A stretch of 5,995 nucleotides of DNA from NCBI GenBank assembly GCA_017935805.1, contig JAGBGV010000037.1, positions 1 to 5,995 of the forward strand, in the 5' to 3' direction. Made by a program: the position numbers and the translations under genes. Origin of the DNA: Clostridia bacterium. Lineage in GTDB: Bacteria; Bacillota_A; Clostridia; Oscillospirales; CAG-272. Under the pieces are notes generated by a model. It searched no databases. It saw nothing but the letters and a program-made list of their open reading frames with translations, and had not been told where the DNA came from. This document shows positions 1 to 5,917 of this stretch, one piece after another; the stretch's first letter is position 1; every line of letters begins with the position of its first letter.

Positions 1-80
1 ATGCTCCCCACGAGAGTGGGGACGTTAGGTGAAGAATTAAGCTCGGTTGTAGATAAAGGAGATAAAGTGCAGTTTGAGCC
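1..80 (+). repeat. Hairpin-headed dispersed repeat, copy A
   Basis: The copy opens with a compact hairpin: CCCCAC (6-11), loop GAGA, GTGGGG (16-21). An AT-rich body follows and ends near GAGCC at 76-80. The first 65 bases match the reverse complement of 5226-5290 at about 54 of 65 positions without gaps, and the first 21 are identical. The body also matches copy B at the window end, sharing the 14-mer AAAGTGCAGTTTGA (64-77 and 5979-5992) at nearly the same distance from the hairpin. Because the copy starts at base 1, its true left boundary and anything to its left are unseen. It has the orientation of copy B, so it may be the right end of another copy of the element at 5210-5995. Confidence 0.8.
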
Positions 81-198
81 TACTCAGGGCGGGAGAACAC
101 CACGGGTGCATACCACACACAACGTCAAAAGCAAACCGAAAAAATGATGCGCCCACAAATATTTTTTCGTTATTCTTCTTTCTTTTTTTCTTTCCCCG
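81..198. other. Intergenic leader region without a gene
   Basis: No coding sequence is supported here. GGGTGCAT (104-111) can pair with ATGCGCCC (147-154), giving 8 pairs with one G-T wobble across a 35-nt loop, and a run of T (161-166) follows. This could be a weak terminator for an upstream transcript, but the large loop makes that doubtful. From about 161 to 196 the plus strand is almost entirely pyrimidine, leading into the -10 box; such an AT-rich tract could help RNA polymerase binding. Confidence 0.4.
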
Positions 199-207
199 TG
201 CTATAAT
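199..207 (+). promoter_or_regulatory. Extended -10 promoter for the two-gene unit
   Basis: A consensus -10 hexamer TATAAT lies at 202-207, preceded by TG one base upstream (199-200), which is the extended -10 form. No good -35 hexamer is found 16-18 bp upstream, where the sequence is a pyrimidine-rich run. Extended -10 promoters often do not need a strong -35. The predicted transcript start lies a few bases before the ribosome binding site, so the 5' leader would be short, with no room for a riboswitch downstream of it. Confidence 0.65.
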
Positions 208-223
208 CATAAAAAATACACTT

Positions 224-229
224 GAGAGG
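224..229 (+). promoter_or_regulatory. Ribosome binding site of the metallophosphoesterase gene
   Basis: GAGAGG sits 7 bases before the ATG at 237. It fixes that ATG as the start rather than the in-frame TTG at 222, which overlaps this site and would add residues before a signal peptide that is already complete. Confidence 0.8.
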
Positions 230-236
230 TAAACCA

Positions 237-2207
237 ATGAAAAAACGCACCTATTTAATTATTGTATGTATGCTTGCGATCTCCCTGCTTGTTTGTTCCG
301 CGGTGAGTGCGAGCGCTGAAGGAATAACAAAGGAAGTTGCGTTCACGGGCACAAGTGAAGAAAACTACTTCGTCGCATCTCCCGGGGTTTATGAAATGGG
401 CGACGGATACGCGGTTATATGGGTAACCTCATTTGACGGTACCGGCTACATTACCTACACCTATGAGGGTGTGGAATATACAGTCTACGACGAAGCAGAC
501 GGCGTTCTGAAAACGGACGAAAACATCCACGTTGTTAAGGTACCCCACGAGCATCTCTCCGATAACGAGTACACCGTTTACTCAAAAGAGGTGATCTCTC
601 ATGTGGGCGACAAGATCGAGTACGGCGTGACTCTCTCCGCAGGTCCCATCAAGCTGAAGGGCTATGACGGAGAAGAAACGATAGATATTATTGCTCTTAC
701 AGATATCCACACATATCTTGACAGAGTGACAAAGACATTATCTCACATTACAATGGACCCCGATCTTTTCGTGATTCTCGGCGACACCATTGAGTTTTCT
801 GCGCAGACCTCCCATATAGAAGAGCTGTTCACAATAATTGGAACTGTATCCGGCGGTCAGTATCCTGTGGTATATTGCCGCGGAAATCACGAGGCCATGG
901 GTGAGGCTGCACCTATGCTGAGAGATTATTTCCCCACCGAGACTGAGGGAATGTATTACGACTTCAGATTCGGACCTCTCTACGGTGTTGTGGTTGATAC
1001 AGGCGCCGACCACGATGACGATACAGATCACTACAGTGACACAGTTTGCTTCCGTGATCACAGCGAAACAGAAGAGGCATGGCTTCGCTCCCTTGACGCT
1101 GACACAGATGCAAAGTACAGACTTGCCATAAACCATATCCCCATGATCCACAACCTGCCAAACGGCATCGACATGACTGATTCCATGGCTCATCTTGGAC
1201 TTCAGCTTGGAATTTCCGGTCACGAGCACATAGTTGAATATTTACCTGTCGGAACATATGAAGGACTGAATTATCCTGCATACATCTGCGGCGGAAAGAG
1301 CGGCAGTGACGGATATGTGGCAATGCTTTTGACCTTTGACGGAGACGAGGCAAGACTCAAGGCTGTTGACATGGACGGCAACACAGTTCACGAAAACACA
1401 GTTAAGCTTGAGGGATATTTCGGCGAGCGTGCTGCTCTTGTGGAAGTTGAAAAGGGACTTAACGGGCTTGTCAAGATGAGAAGCAGCAACTTTGTTGCCA
1501 TTACCGCAGGACCTGTTGTTATTGAGACAGGGGATGACTATTACACCGTAGTCTGGACTACTGACAAGGCTGCGTCCGGCGCTGTTGAGTACACATACAA
1601 CGGAAAAACATACCAGGTGTTCGACCAGCAGATTGGCAACAGAATATTTGACACCGTACATTCGGTAAAGGTTCCGAAGGAGCATCTTAACGGCAACAGT
1701 TATGCTGTGCTCAGCTTCAATATGGAGAAATTCTATCCCTACGGTCCTGTTCGCGGCAAGGGTGTAAAAAGCGATGCTATCGAGTTTGCGGATATGGCTG
1801 CTCTTGACGAAATAAAGGCGGCTGTTATCAGCGAGGCAGAGAACGAGCCCCTTGAGGCGGAGTACAACGCTTACATTATTGACGAGAAGATTGTCGGCAG
1901 CTTTGACACGAAAGAGGATATAGCTGCGCTTATCTCTGTGGCAGCTGCTATCTCGGAAGGCAAGCTCCCCATTGTTATCTCCCGTGACGAGAACGGATTC
2001 AGCGGTATCTGCGGCACGGACCTTATCGGATACATGGGCAGCGGTGCTTTTGTAGAAGCAGAGGACGGAGAAGCAAAAATGACCTTCTACAGCGGAGACG
2101 AGCTTATTTACGCTGTTGATGACGAAAACGCAGACGGTCAGGCGGACAGACTTCAGAAAGCAAGACGTATGTTCTATATCGCCAGCCGACTGATGAGAAA
2201 ATATTGA
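237..2207 (+). CDS. Secreted calcineurin-like metallophosphoesterase with duplicated beta domain
   Basis: Predicted 656-residue exported phosphoesterase. Residues 1-27 form a Sec signal peptide: basic MKKR, a hydrophobic core, and an ASA|E cleavage site. Cys20 lacks a lipobox (V precedes it), so this is not obviously a lipoprotein. The central domain (about 148-390) carries the full metal-site set of calcineurin-like enzymes: D156-I-H158, G-D183, G-N217-H218-E219, H300 and G-H329-E-H331. Such enzymes use two metal ions to hydrolyse phosphomono- or diesters; the substrate here is unknown. A beta domain at about 44-116 recurs at about 419-493 (shared VKVP-x-EHL and YTY motifs), resembling the fibronectin-like domain of purple acid phosphatases. 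Residues 520-656 are acidic and end in one D-x-N-x-D-G-x-x-D calcium-type loop (629-637), possibly a degenerate dockerin-like or EF-hand end. The gene is the first of two co-directional genes. Enzyme class is secure from the motifs; substrate and biological role are not. Confidence 0.88.
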   Translation: MKKRTYLIIVCMLAISLLVCSAVSASAEGITKEVAFTGTSEENYFVASPGVYEMGDGYAVIWVTSFDGTGYITYTYEGVEYTVYDEADGVLKTDENIHVVKVPHEHLSDNEYTVYSKEVISHVGDKIEYGVTLSAGPIKLKGYDGEETIDIIALTDIHTYLDRVTKTLSHITMDPDLFVILGDTIEFSAQTSHIEELFTIIGTVSGGQYPVVYCRGNHEAMGEAAPMLRDYFPTETEGMYYDFRFGPLYGVVVDTGADHDDDTDHYSDTVCFRDHSETEEAWLRSLDADTDAKYRLAINHIPMIHNLPNGIDMTDSMAHLGLQLGISGHEHIVEYLPVGTYEGLNYPAYICGGKSGSDGYVAMLLTFDGDEARLKAVDMDGNTVHENTVKLEGYFGERAALVEVEKGLNGLVKMRSSNFVAITAGPVVIETGDDYYTVVWTTDKAASGAVEYTYNGKTYQVFDQQIGNRIFDTVHSVKVPKEHLNGNSYAVLSFNMEKFYPYGPVRGKGVKSDAIEFADMAALDEIKAAVISEAENEPLEAEYNAYIIDEKIVGSFDTKEDIAALISVAAAISEGKLPIVISRDENGFSGICGTDLIGYMGSGAFVEAEDGEAKMTFYSGDELIYAVDDENADGQADRLQKARRMFYIASRLMRKY

Positions 2208-2255
2208 TGATCGAACAACTGTATAGCCATAAAAATGCACCTTTGAGGTAAATCA
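2208..2255 (+). promoter_or_regulatory. 48-bp spacer with copy of the first gene's leader
   Basis: The spacer contains TGAGGT (2244-2249), a ribosome binding site 7 bases before the ATG at 2256. The 20 bases at 2246-2265 match 227-246 with one difference. The similarity continues upstream through an A-rich stretch to GTATAG (2221-2226), which lines up with the TATAAT box of the first gene but is a poor -10 match. No terminator is seen in the spacer, so read-through from the first gene is likely, with a possible weak internal promoter. Confidence 0.6.
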
Positions 2256-5180
2256 ATGAAAAAACTGATCAACGAAATACGCGCCATATCTCATGATTAC
2301 GCAAGCATACCATTCTGGAGCTGGAACGATAAGCTTGAGGAGGAGGAATTGCGCCGCCAGATAAGAGATATGCACTCCCTCGGGATGAAGGGATTCTTTA
2401 TGCACGCACGCGGCGGACTTCTCACGGAATATATGTCTGACGAGTGGTTCGACTGCATCTCTGCCTGCATGGATGAGGCGGAAAAGCTTGGTATGGAAGC
2501 GTGGGCTTACGACGAAAACGGATGGCCCAGCGGATTTGCGGGAGGCGTGCTGCTGAAGGACAAGCGAAACCACGCCCTTGCAATCGAGTACCGATTCGGC
2601 GCTTTCCCCGAGATAGACGAGGACATCATCTCCGTTTACCGAAAGAACTCTGACGGCTCATTCACCCGTGTTACCGAGGACTGCGGAGAGAGGGAATACC
2701 TCATTCTCTACAAGAGATACGACGAGAGCTATGTTGATACGCTGAACCCCGACATTGCGGATCAGTTTATTGCGGCAACTCACGAGGAATACAAGCGCCG
2801 CATCCCTGCCGACAAGTTCGGTGAAGGCAAGCCAATGCCCGGATTTTTCACCGACGAGCCACAGTACTACCGTTGGGGCAATCCTTACTCAAACACTCTC
2901 CCGGAGCAGTTCGAGAAAACTTACGGCTACTCCATTTTCGATAAGCTTCCCGCGATATTCTTCAATTTCGAGGGAGCAGACAAGTTCCGCTACGATTACT
3001 ACTACCTTATCCACAAGCTGTTCATCAATAATTTCATCAAAAAGCTGTACGATTGGTGCACCGAAAACGGCGTGGGACTCACAGGTCACGCAGTAGAGGA
3101 GACAACTCTCAACTACCAGATGATGTGCACAGGCAGCGTTATGCCTTTCTACGAATATGAGACTATCCCCGGGGTTGACTACCTTGGTCGCCAGATCGAG
3201 GATGACCTTTCCTTCAAGCAGCTCGGCTCCGCTTGTGCACAGCTGGGCAAGAAGAAGGCGATTTCCGAAATGTTCGCTTGCTGCGGATGGGCGGTATCCC
3301 CCACAGAGCTGAAAAAGGTTGCCGAGGTGCAGTATGCGTCGGGTATCAACATGATGTGCCAGCACCTGTACCCCTATTCCGAGCGCGGTCAGAGAAAGAC
3401 TGACTATCCTCTCCACTATTCCGATCACAACCCTTGGTCGGCTCAGATGCGGGAGTTCAATGATTATTTCGCAAACCTCGGTGCAACTCTCTCACGCGGC
3501 GTGGAATACGCACCGATTCTGGTGATCCATCCCGCACACGGCGCATTCTGCAAGTACCGCAAGGACACCGACTCACTTGACGAAATCGAAGCAAAGCTGT
3601 TCGAGATGTCACGGCTGCTGGGAGACAATCAGGTTCCATACCACTACGGTGACGAGTGGATGATGGAGCGCATGGCTGAGGTGAAGAACGGCAAGATCAA
3701 GGTAGGACTTTGCGAATATGAAGCAATAATCGTGCCCTTTACTTACTCTCTTGACACAAACACAGTGCGCTTGCTGCGCGAATTTATTGATCAGGGCGGC
3801 AAGGTGTGGCTGTACGGCGGAGTGCCCCCCTATGTTGACGGTGAGGCGGCAGGAGACAGGCTTGATTTCCTCCACTCCACTGCTACAAAAGAGGATATCT
3901 TCGCATACCGCGATGCAGTGATCACAGAGGACGGCAAAAACATCGTAGGACTGCGCAAGATGACTCGCCTGACCGAGTGCGGACGCATCGTTTATCTCAC
4001 AAACACAGGCAAGGCGACACACTGTCCCGTGAAAATCAGTCTGAAGGGCAAAAATTGGGTTGAACTTGACGTGGCTACCCTTGAAGTGAAGCCTGTGGCA
4101 CAGCGCGCGACCGAGGATGGGGTGGACGTTTACCTCTCCTTTGAGGATGGCGAATCTCATGTGCTTATAGAGCGTGATATCGCCACATACGAGCACCTGC
4201 CCATTCCTGCGCTTCCCACGGAGTTCATCCCGATCCCCGAAAAGGTGCGACTTGCGGCAAAGCCCGAGAACGTGATGACTCTTGATATGCCCGCGTACTC
4301 CTTCGACGGCGTGAATTACGAGGAGCCGCTGTACATCATGGGTGTCCGCGATATGCTGCTTCGTATGCGTCACGAGGGCAAGGTGTACCTCAAGTTTACT
4401 GTAAACTGCGAGGCTGTTCCCGACTCACTCAAGCTGGTGGCAGAGCCTATGTATACTTCAATTACCGTCAACGGAACTTCCGTTACACCTGACGGCGGTT
4501 GGTGGTTTGACAGATCATTTACCACAATGGACGTCGCAAGCCTCATGAAGCTTGGTGAAAACGAGATCATTGTGGAAGTGAACCACCACCAGAGCGATTA
4601 TGTTTACTACGTTCTCTACGGCGGGGTTTCCGAGGCACTGCGCAACTGCATCGTGTTTGACACGGAGATCGAATCTCTCTATTTGGTTGGCGACTTCGGT
4701 CTGCGCCTTGAGGGTGAGGTAACAGAGGGCGAGCGGGAGACTACCCTGTTCGACGGACAGTTCGTTATGACGGGTACACCGAGCGAGGTATCGTCCGCTG
4801 ACACCGTAACCGATCACTTTCCCTTCTTCGGCGGCGAGATGTGTTTTGAGTTCACTTACAGCTACGAGGACGGCAAGCCTACTGTGCTGAAGTTGGACGG
4901 ACGTTACGCCACAGCGGAGATCACAGTGAACGGCTGCACCAAAAAGCTCATGTGGAAGAATACCGCGGATCTGTCCGACTGCCTCACAAACGGAGAGAAC
5001 AAGATCGCGGTAAAGCTGACCTGCGCTATGCGTAACACCATGGGCCCCCACCATTACATTGCGGATGAGCTGGAGCTTGTGGGACGTCAGATGTGGACCT
5101 TCGAGAACGAGTGGAACGGTCGCGAATGCCCGGTATACAAGAAGCGCTATTCATTTGTGAAATTCGGATTGACAAAATAA
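2256..5180 (+). CDS. GH106-like glycoside hydrolase (putative alpha-L-rhamnosidase)
   Basis: Predicted 974-residue protein with no signal peptide or membrane segment, so probably cytoplasmic. The N-terminal half looks like a TIM-barrel hydrolase of the GH106 alpha-L-rhamnosidase group: IPFWSWND (18-25), GFFMHARGGL (46-55), WAYDENGWPSGFAGG (83-97), FFTDEP (197-202), GHAVEE (277-282) and SEMFACCGW (337-345). E201 and E338 are my candidates for catalytic acids, by position at likely strand ends and not by a computed alignment. About 416-530 resembles the amidotransferase-fold domain of beta-galactosidases (ILVIHP, a YEAIIVP strand, GGKVWLYGG). About 670-970 contains GH2-type sugar-binding beta sandwiches (SITVNG at 735-740, GENEIIVEVN at 767-776, TNGENKIAVKL and MGPHH near the end). 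The length fits the family. It would release terminal rhamnose or a similar sugar from an imported oligosaccharide; specificity is uncertain because the family is diverse. ATG is supported by TGAGGT 7 bases upstream. Confidence 0.72.
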   Translation: MKKLINEIRAISHDYASIPFWSWNDKLEEEELRRQIRDMHSLGMKGFFMHARGGLLTEYMSDEWFDCISACMDEAEKLGMEAWAYDENGWPSGFAGGVLLKDKRNHALAIEYRFGAFPEIDEDIISVYRKNSDGSFTRVTEDCGEREYLILYKRYDESYVDTLNPDIADQFIAATHEEYKRRIPADKFGEGKPMPGFFTDEPQYYRWGNPYSNTLPEQFEKTYGYSIFDKLPAIFFNFEGADKFRYDYYYLIHKLFINNFIKKLYDWCTENGVGLTGHAVEETTLNYQMMCTGSVMPFYEYETIPGVDYLGRQIEDDLSFKQLGSACAQLGKKKAISEMFACCGWAVSPTELKKVAEVQYASGINMMCQHLYPYSERGQRKTDYPLHYSDHNPWSAQMREFNDYFANLGATLSRGVEYAPILVIHPAHGAFCKYRKDTDSLDEIEAKLFEMSRLLGDNQVPYHYGDEWMMERMAEVKNGKIKVGLCEYEAIIVPFTYSLDTNTVRLLREFIDQGGKVWLYGGVPPYVDGEAAGDRLDFLHSTATKEDIFAYRDAVITEDGKNIVGLRKMTRLTECGRIVYLTNTGKATHCPVKISLKGKNWVELDVATLEVKPVAQRATEDGVDVYLSFEDGESHVLIERDIATYEHLPIPALPTEFIPIPEKVRLAAKPENVMTLDMPAYSFDGVNYEEPLYIMGVRDMLLRMRHEGKVYLKFTVNCEAVPDSLKLVAEPMYTSITVNGTSVTPDGGWWFDRSFTTMDVASLMKLGENEIIVEVNHHQSDYVYYVLYGGVSEALRNCIVFDTEIESLYLVGDFGLRLEGEVTEGERETTLFDGQFVMTGTPSEVSSADTVTDHFPFFGGEMCFEFTYSYEDGKPTVLKLDGRYATAEITVNGCTKKLMWKNTADLSDCLTNGENKIAVKLTCAMRNTMGPHHYIADELELVGRQMWTFENEWNGRECPVYKKRYSFVKFGLTK

Positions 5181-5241
5181 AGAAAAGAGACCCGATAAAG
5201 TGAACCTTTGGCTCGCTTTTGGGTCTTTTCTCTTTTATTTT
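5181..5241 (+). terminator. Rho-independent terminator after the hydrolase gene
   Basis: The hairpin starts at the base after the TAA stop. Outer stem: AGAAAA (5181-5186) with TTTTCT (5226-5231), and GACCC (5189-5193) with GGGTC (5221-5225), with a 2-base GA bulge. Inner stem: AAAGTGAACC (5197-5206) with GGCTCGCTTT (5210-5219), containing one mismatch and one G-T pair and closed by a TTT loop. A T-rich tail CTTTTATTTT (5232-5241) follows. The A-rich left arm could also let it work on minus-strand transcripts. The 3' arm and tail fall inside the left end of the downstream repeat element. Confidence 0.88.
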
Positions 5242-5290
5242 CAACCGAACTTAATTGTTCAACCCAAGGCCCCACTCTCGTGGGGAGCAT
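5226..5290 (-). repeat. Hairpin-headed dispersed repeat, copy C (inverted)
   Basis: Read on the minus strand from 5290, this matches 1-65 at about 54 of 65 positions, with the first 21 (5270-5290) identical. The hairpin here is CCCCAC (5270-5275), loop TCTC, GTGGGG (5280-5285). The body runs toward the two-gene unit and merges with the 3' arm of the hydrolase terminator. With copy A it forms a pair of inverted repeats enclosing both genes. Confidence 0.82.
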
Positions 5291-5341
5291 AAGAGGTATG
5301 GACGCTATGCGCTATGCACCAAAGAGGTATCACCGGCGATC
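5291..5341. repeat. Short direct repeats in spacer between copy C and left arm
   Basis: AAGAGGTAT occurs at 5291-5299 and again at 5322-5330. Between them GCTATGC is repeated in tandem (5304-5310, 5311-5317). The corresponding spacer on the right side of the element (5911-5921) is much shorter, so this block may be an insertion or expansion on the left side. No other function is evident. Confidence 0.4.
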
Positions 5342-5342
5342 T

Positions 5343-5409
5343 GGGTGGAATGTGGGGCGAACAAAACATGACGTTAGTTGATTCCACCCACGAGGACTGA
5401 GTCCTCGGT
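5343..5409 (+). repeat. Left structured arm (stem-loop plus small hairpin)
   Basis: GGGTGGAAT (5343-5351) pairs perfectly with ATTCCACCC (5381-5389) across a 29-base loop; flanking bases 5342 and 5390 add one more pair. A second hairpin follows directly: CGAGGAC (5391-5397), loop TGA, GTCCTCG (5401-5407). The reverse complement of 5842-5910 has the same plan. The 22 bases at 5387-5408 match it with one difference, and the large loops share GAACAAAA, CATG and TAGTT. Confidence 0.75.
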
Positions 5410-5443
5410 CAGTAAGCCAATATTTCTTAAGGAATCTCAGCCG

Positions 5444-5513
5444 CTTAGAGAAGGGAAAGAGCTTGTATCAAGTCACAAGTGACGTTGCTACCGCGCTGTT
5501 TCCCCTCTCTAAG
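5444..5513 (+). repeat. Long central stem-loop
   Basis: CTTAGAGAAGGGAAA (5444-5458) pairs with TTTCCCCTCTCTAAG (5499-5513): 14 of 15 positions pair and one is an A-C mismatch. The loop holds two smaller hairpins, CTTG-TAT-CAAG (5462-5472) and GTCA-CAAG-TGAC (5472-5483), which overlap by one base. The left strand can alternatively pair with TTCTTAAG (5424-5431), so two mutually exclusive folds are possible. Confidence 0.6.
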
Positions 5514-5841
5514 AACTCTCCCCTTTGTTTTCGTATAGCTAACCCATTTAGCCAACTACACCCATTTCATCTTCCCTCATCGGCACACCAATCCCGCCTA
5601 ATCTTTGCTATTTCGCGCAGTTCGATTTATGATTTCTTTAAGTGGTATGTTTGTGTACAAGTTCTAACTAAAGTTGAAACAAGTTGGGGATTCTTAAGGG
5701 GAAGAATCAGAGAGATTGCAGTTAAGTTTTCAGATCTATAACAATTGGCGGGATTCGGGCGGGTGGAAGTATAGGTGAAAGTAAATATCCCGTTCTCCTT
5801 CTCCTTAAGTGCCTGGATTCGCAAGGACTCGAATTTATCTA
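5514..5841. other. Non-coding centre of the element
   Basis: No supported gene on either strand. GATTCTT (5689-5695) and AAGAATC (5702-5708) form a hairpin with a 6-base loop. AATCCCGCC (5590-5598) is complementary to GGCGGGATT (5747-5755), a possible long-range stem enclosing about 150 bases. The rest is AT-rich with C/T-rich runs near 5501-5580. I see no tRNA, promoter of quality, or T-tailed terminator. Confidence 0.45.
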
Positions 5842-5910
5842 ACCGAGGACGCAGTCCTCGTGGGCAGGGTTAACTATAGCCATGATTTTTGTTCTCTAAA
5901 TACCCTGCCC
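5842..5910 (-). repeat. Right structured arm (mirror of the left arm)
   Basis: CGAGGAC (5844-5850), loop GCA, GTCCTCG (5854-5860) forms the small hairpin. GGGCAGGGT (5862-5870) then pairs perfectly with ACCCTGCCC (5902-5910) across 31 bases. Read on the minus strand this is the same order and spacing as the left arm. In the main stem four base pairs differ from the left arm, and each change is compensated on the opposite side. Confidence 0.75.
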
Positions 5911-5917
5911 GGGTGCG

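Noticed and set aside
1..28. Hairpin resembling a type I-E CRISPR repeat (CCCCAC-loop-GTGGGG)
   Set aside because: The hairpin looks similar, but there is no array: the sequence after it is conserved between copies, whereas spacers would differ, and copies are not spaced at ~60 bp. No cas gene is present.
222..236. Earlier TTG start for the phosphoesterase
   Set aside because: It overlaps the ribosome binding site and would extend a signal peptide that already begins normally at the ATG at 237.
37..237. Minus-strand open frame of 66 codons
   Set aside because: It translates the pyrimidine-rich tract into a Lys-rich run and covers the promoter and repeat A; it has no supported start signal.
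285..299. Lipoprotein cysteine at residue 20 of the phosphoesterase
   Set aside because: The residue before Cys is Val, which does not fit the lipobox; a standard ASA cleavage site follows.
5463..5741. Plus-strand open frame of 92 codons starting with TTG
   Set aside because: It lies across the central stem-loop, has a rare start, shows no domain, and its composition follows the non-coding repeat.
5627..5824. Minus-strand open frame of 65 codons
   Set aside because: No ribosome binding site, no recognisable motif, and it overlaps the structured centre of the element.
5814..5840. tRNA-like T-arm word (minus strand TTCGAGTCC)
   Set aside because: The bases around it do not form the 5-bp T stem, and there is no acceptor or anticodon arm at the right distance.
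5291..5917. Known large RNA classes (ROOL, GOLLD, raiA, OLE) or small ribozymes
   Set aside because: Size and structure make a large RNA possible, but I cannot match any conserved core from the sequence alone, and no hammerhead core (CUGAUGA with GAAA) is present. A covariance-model search is needed before naming one.
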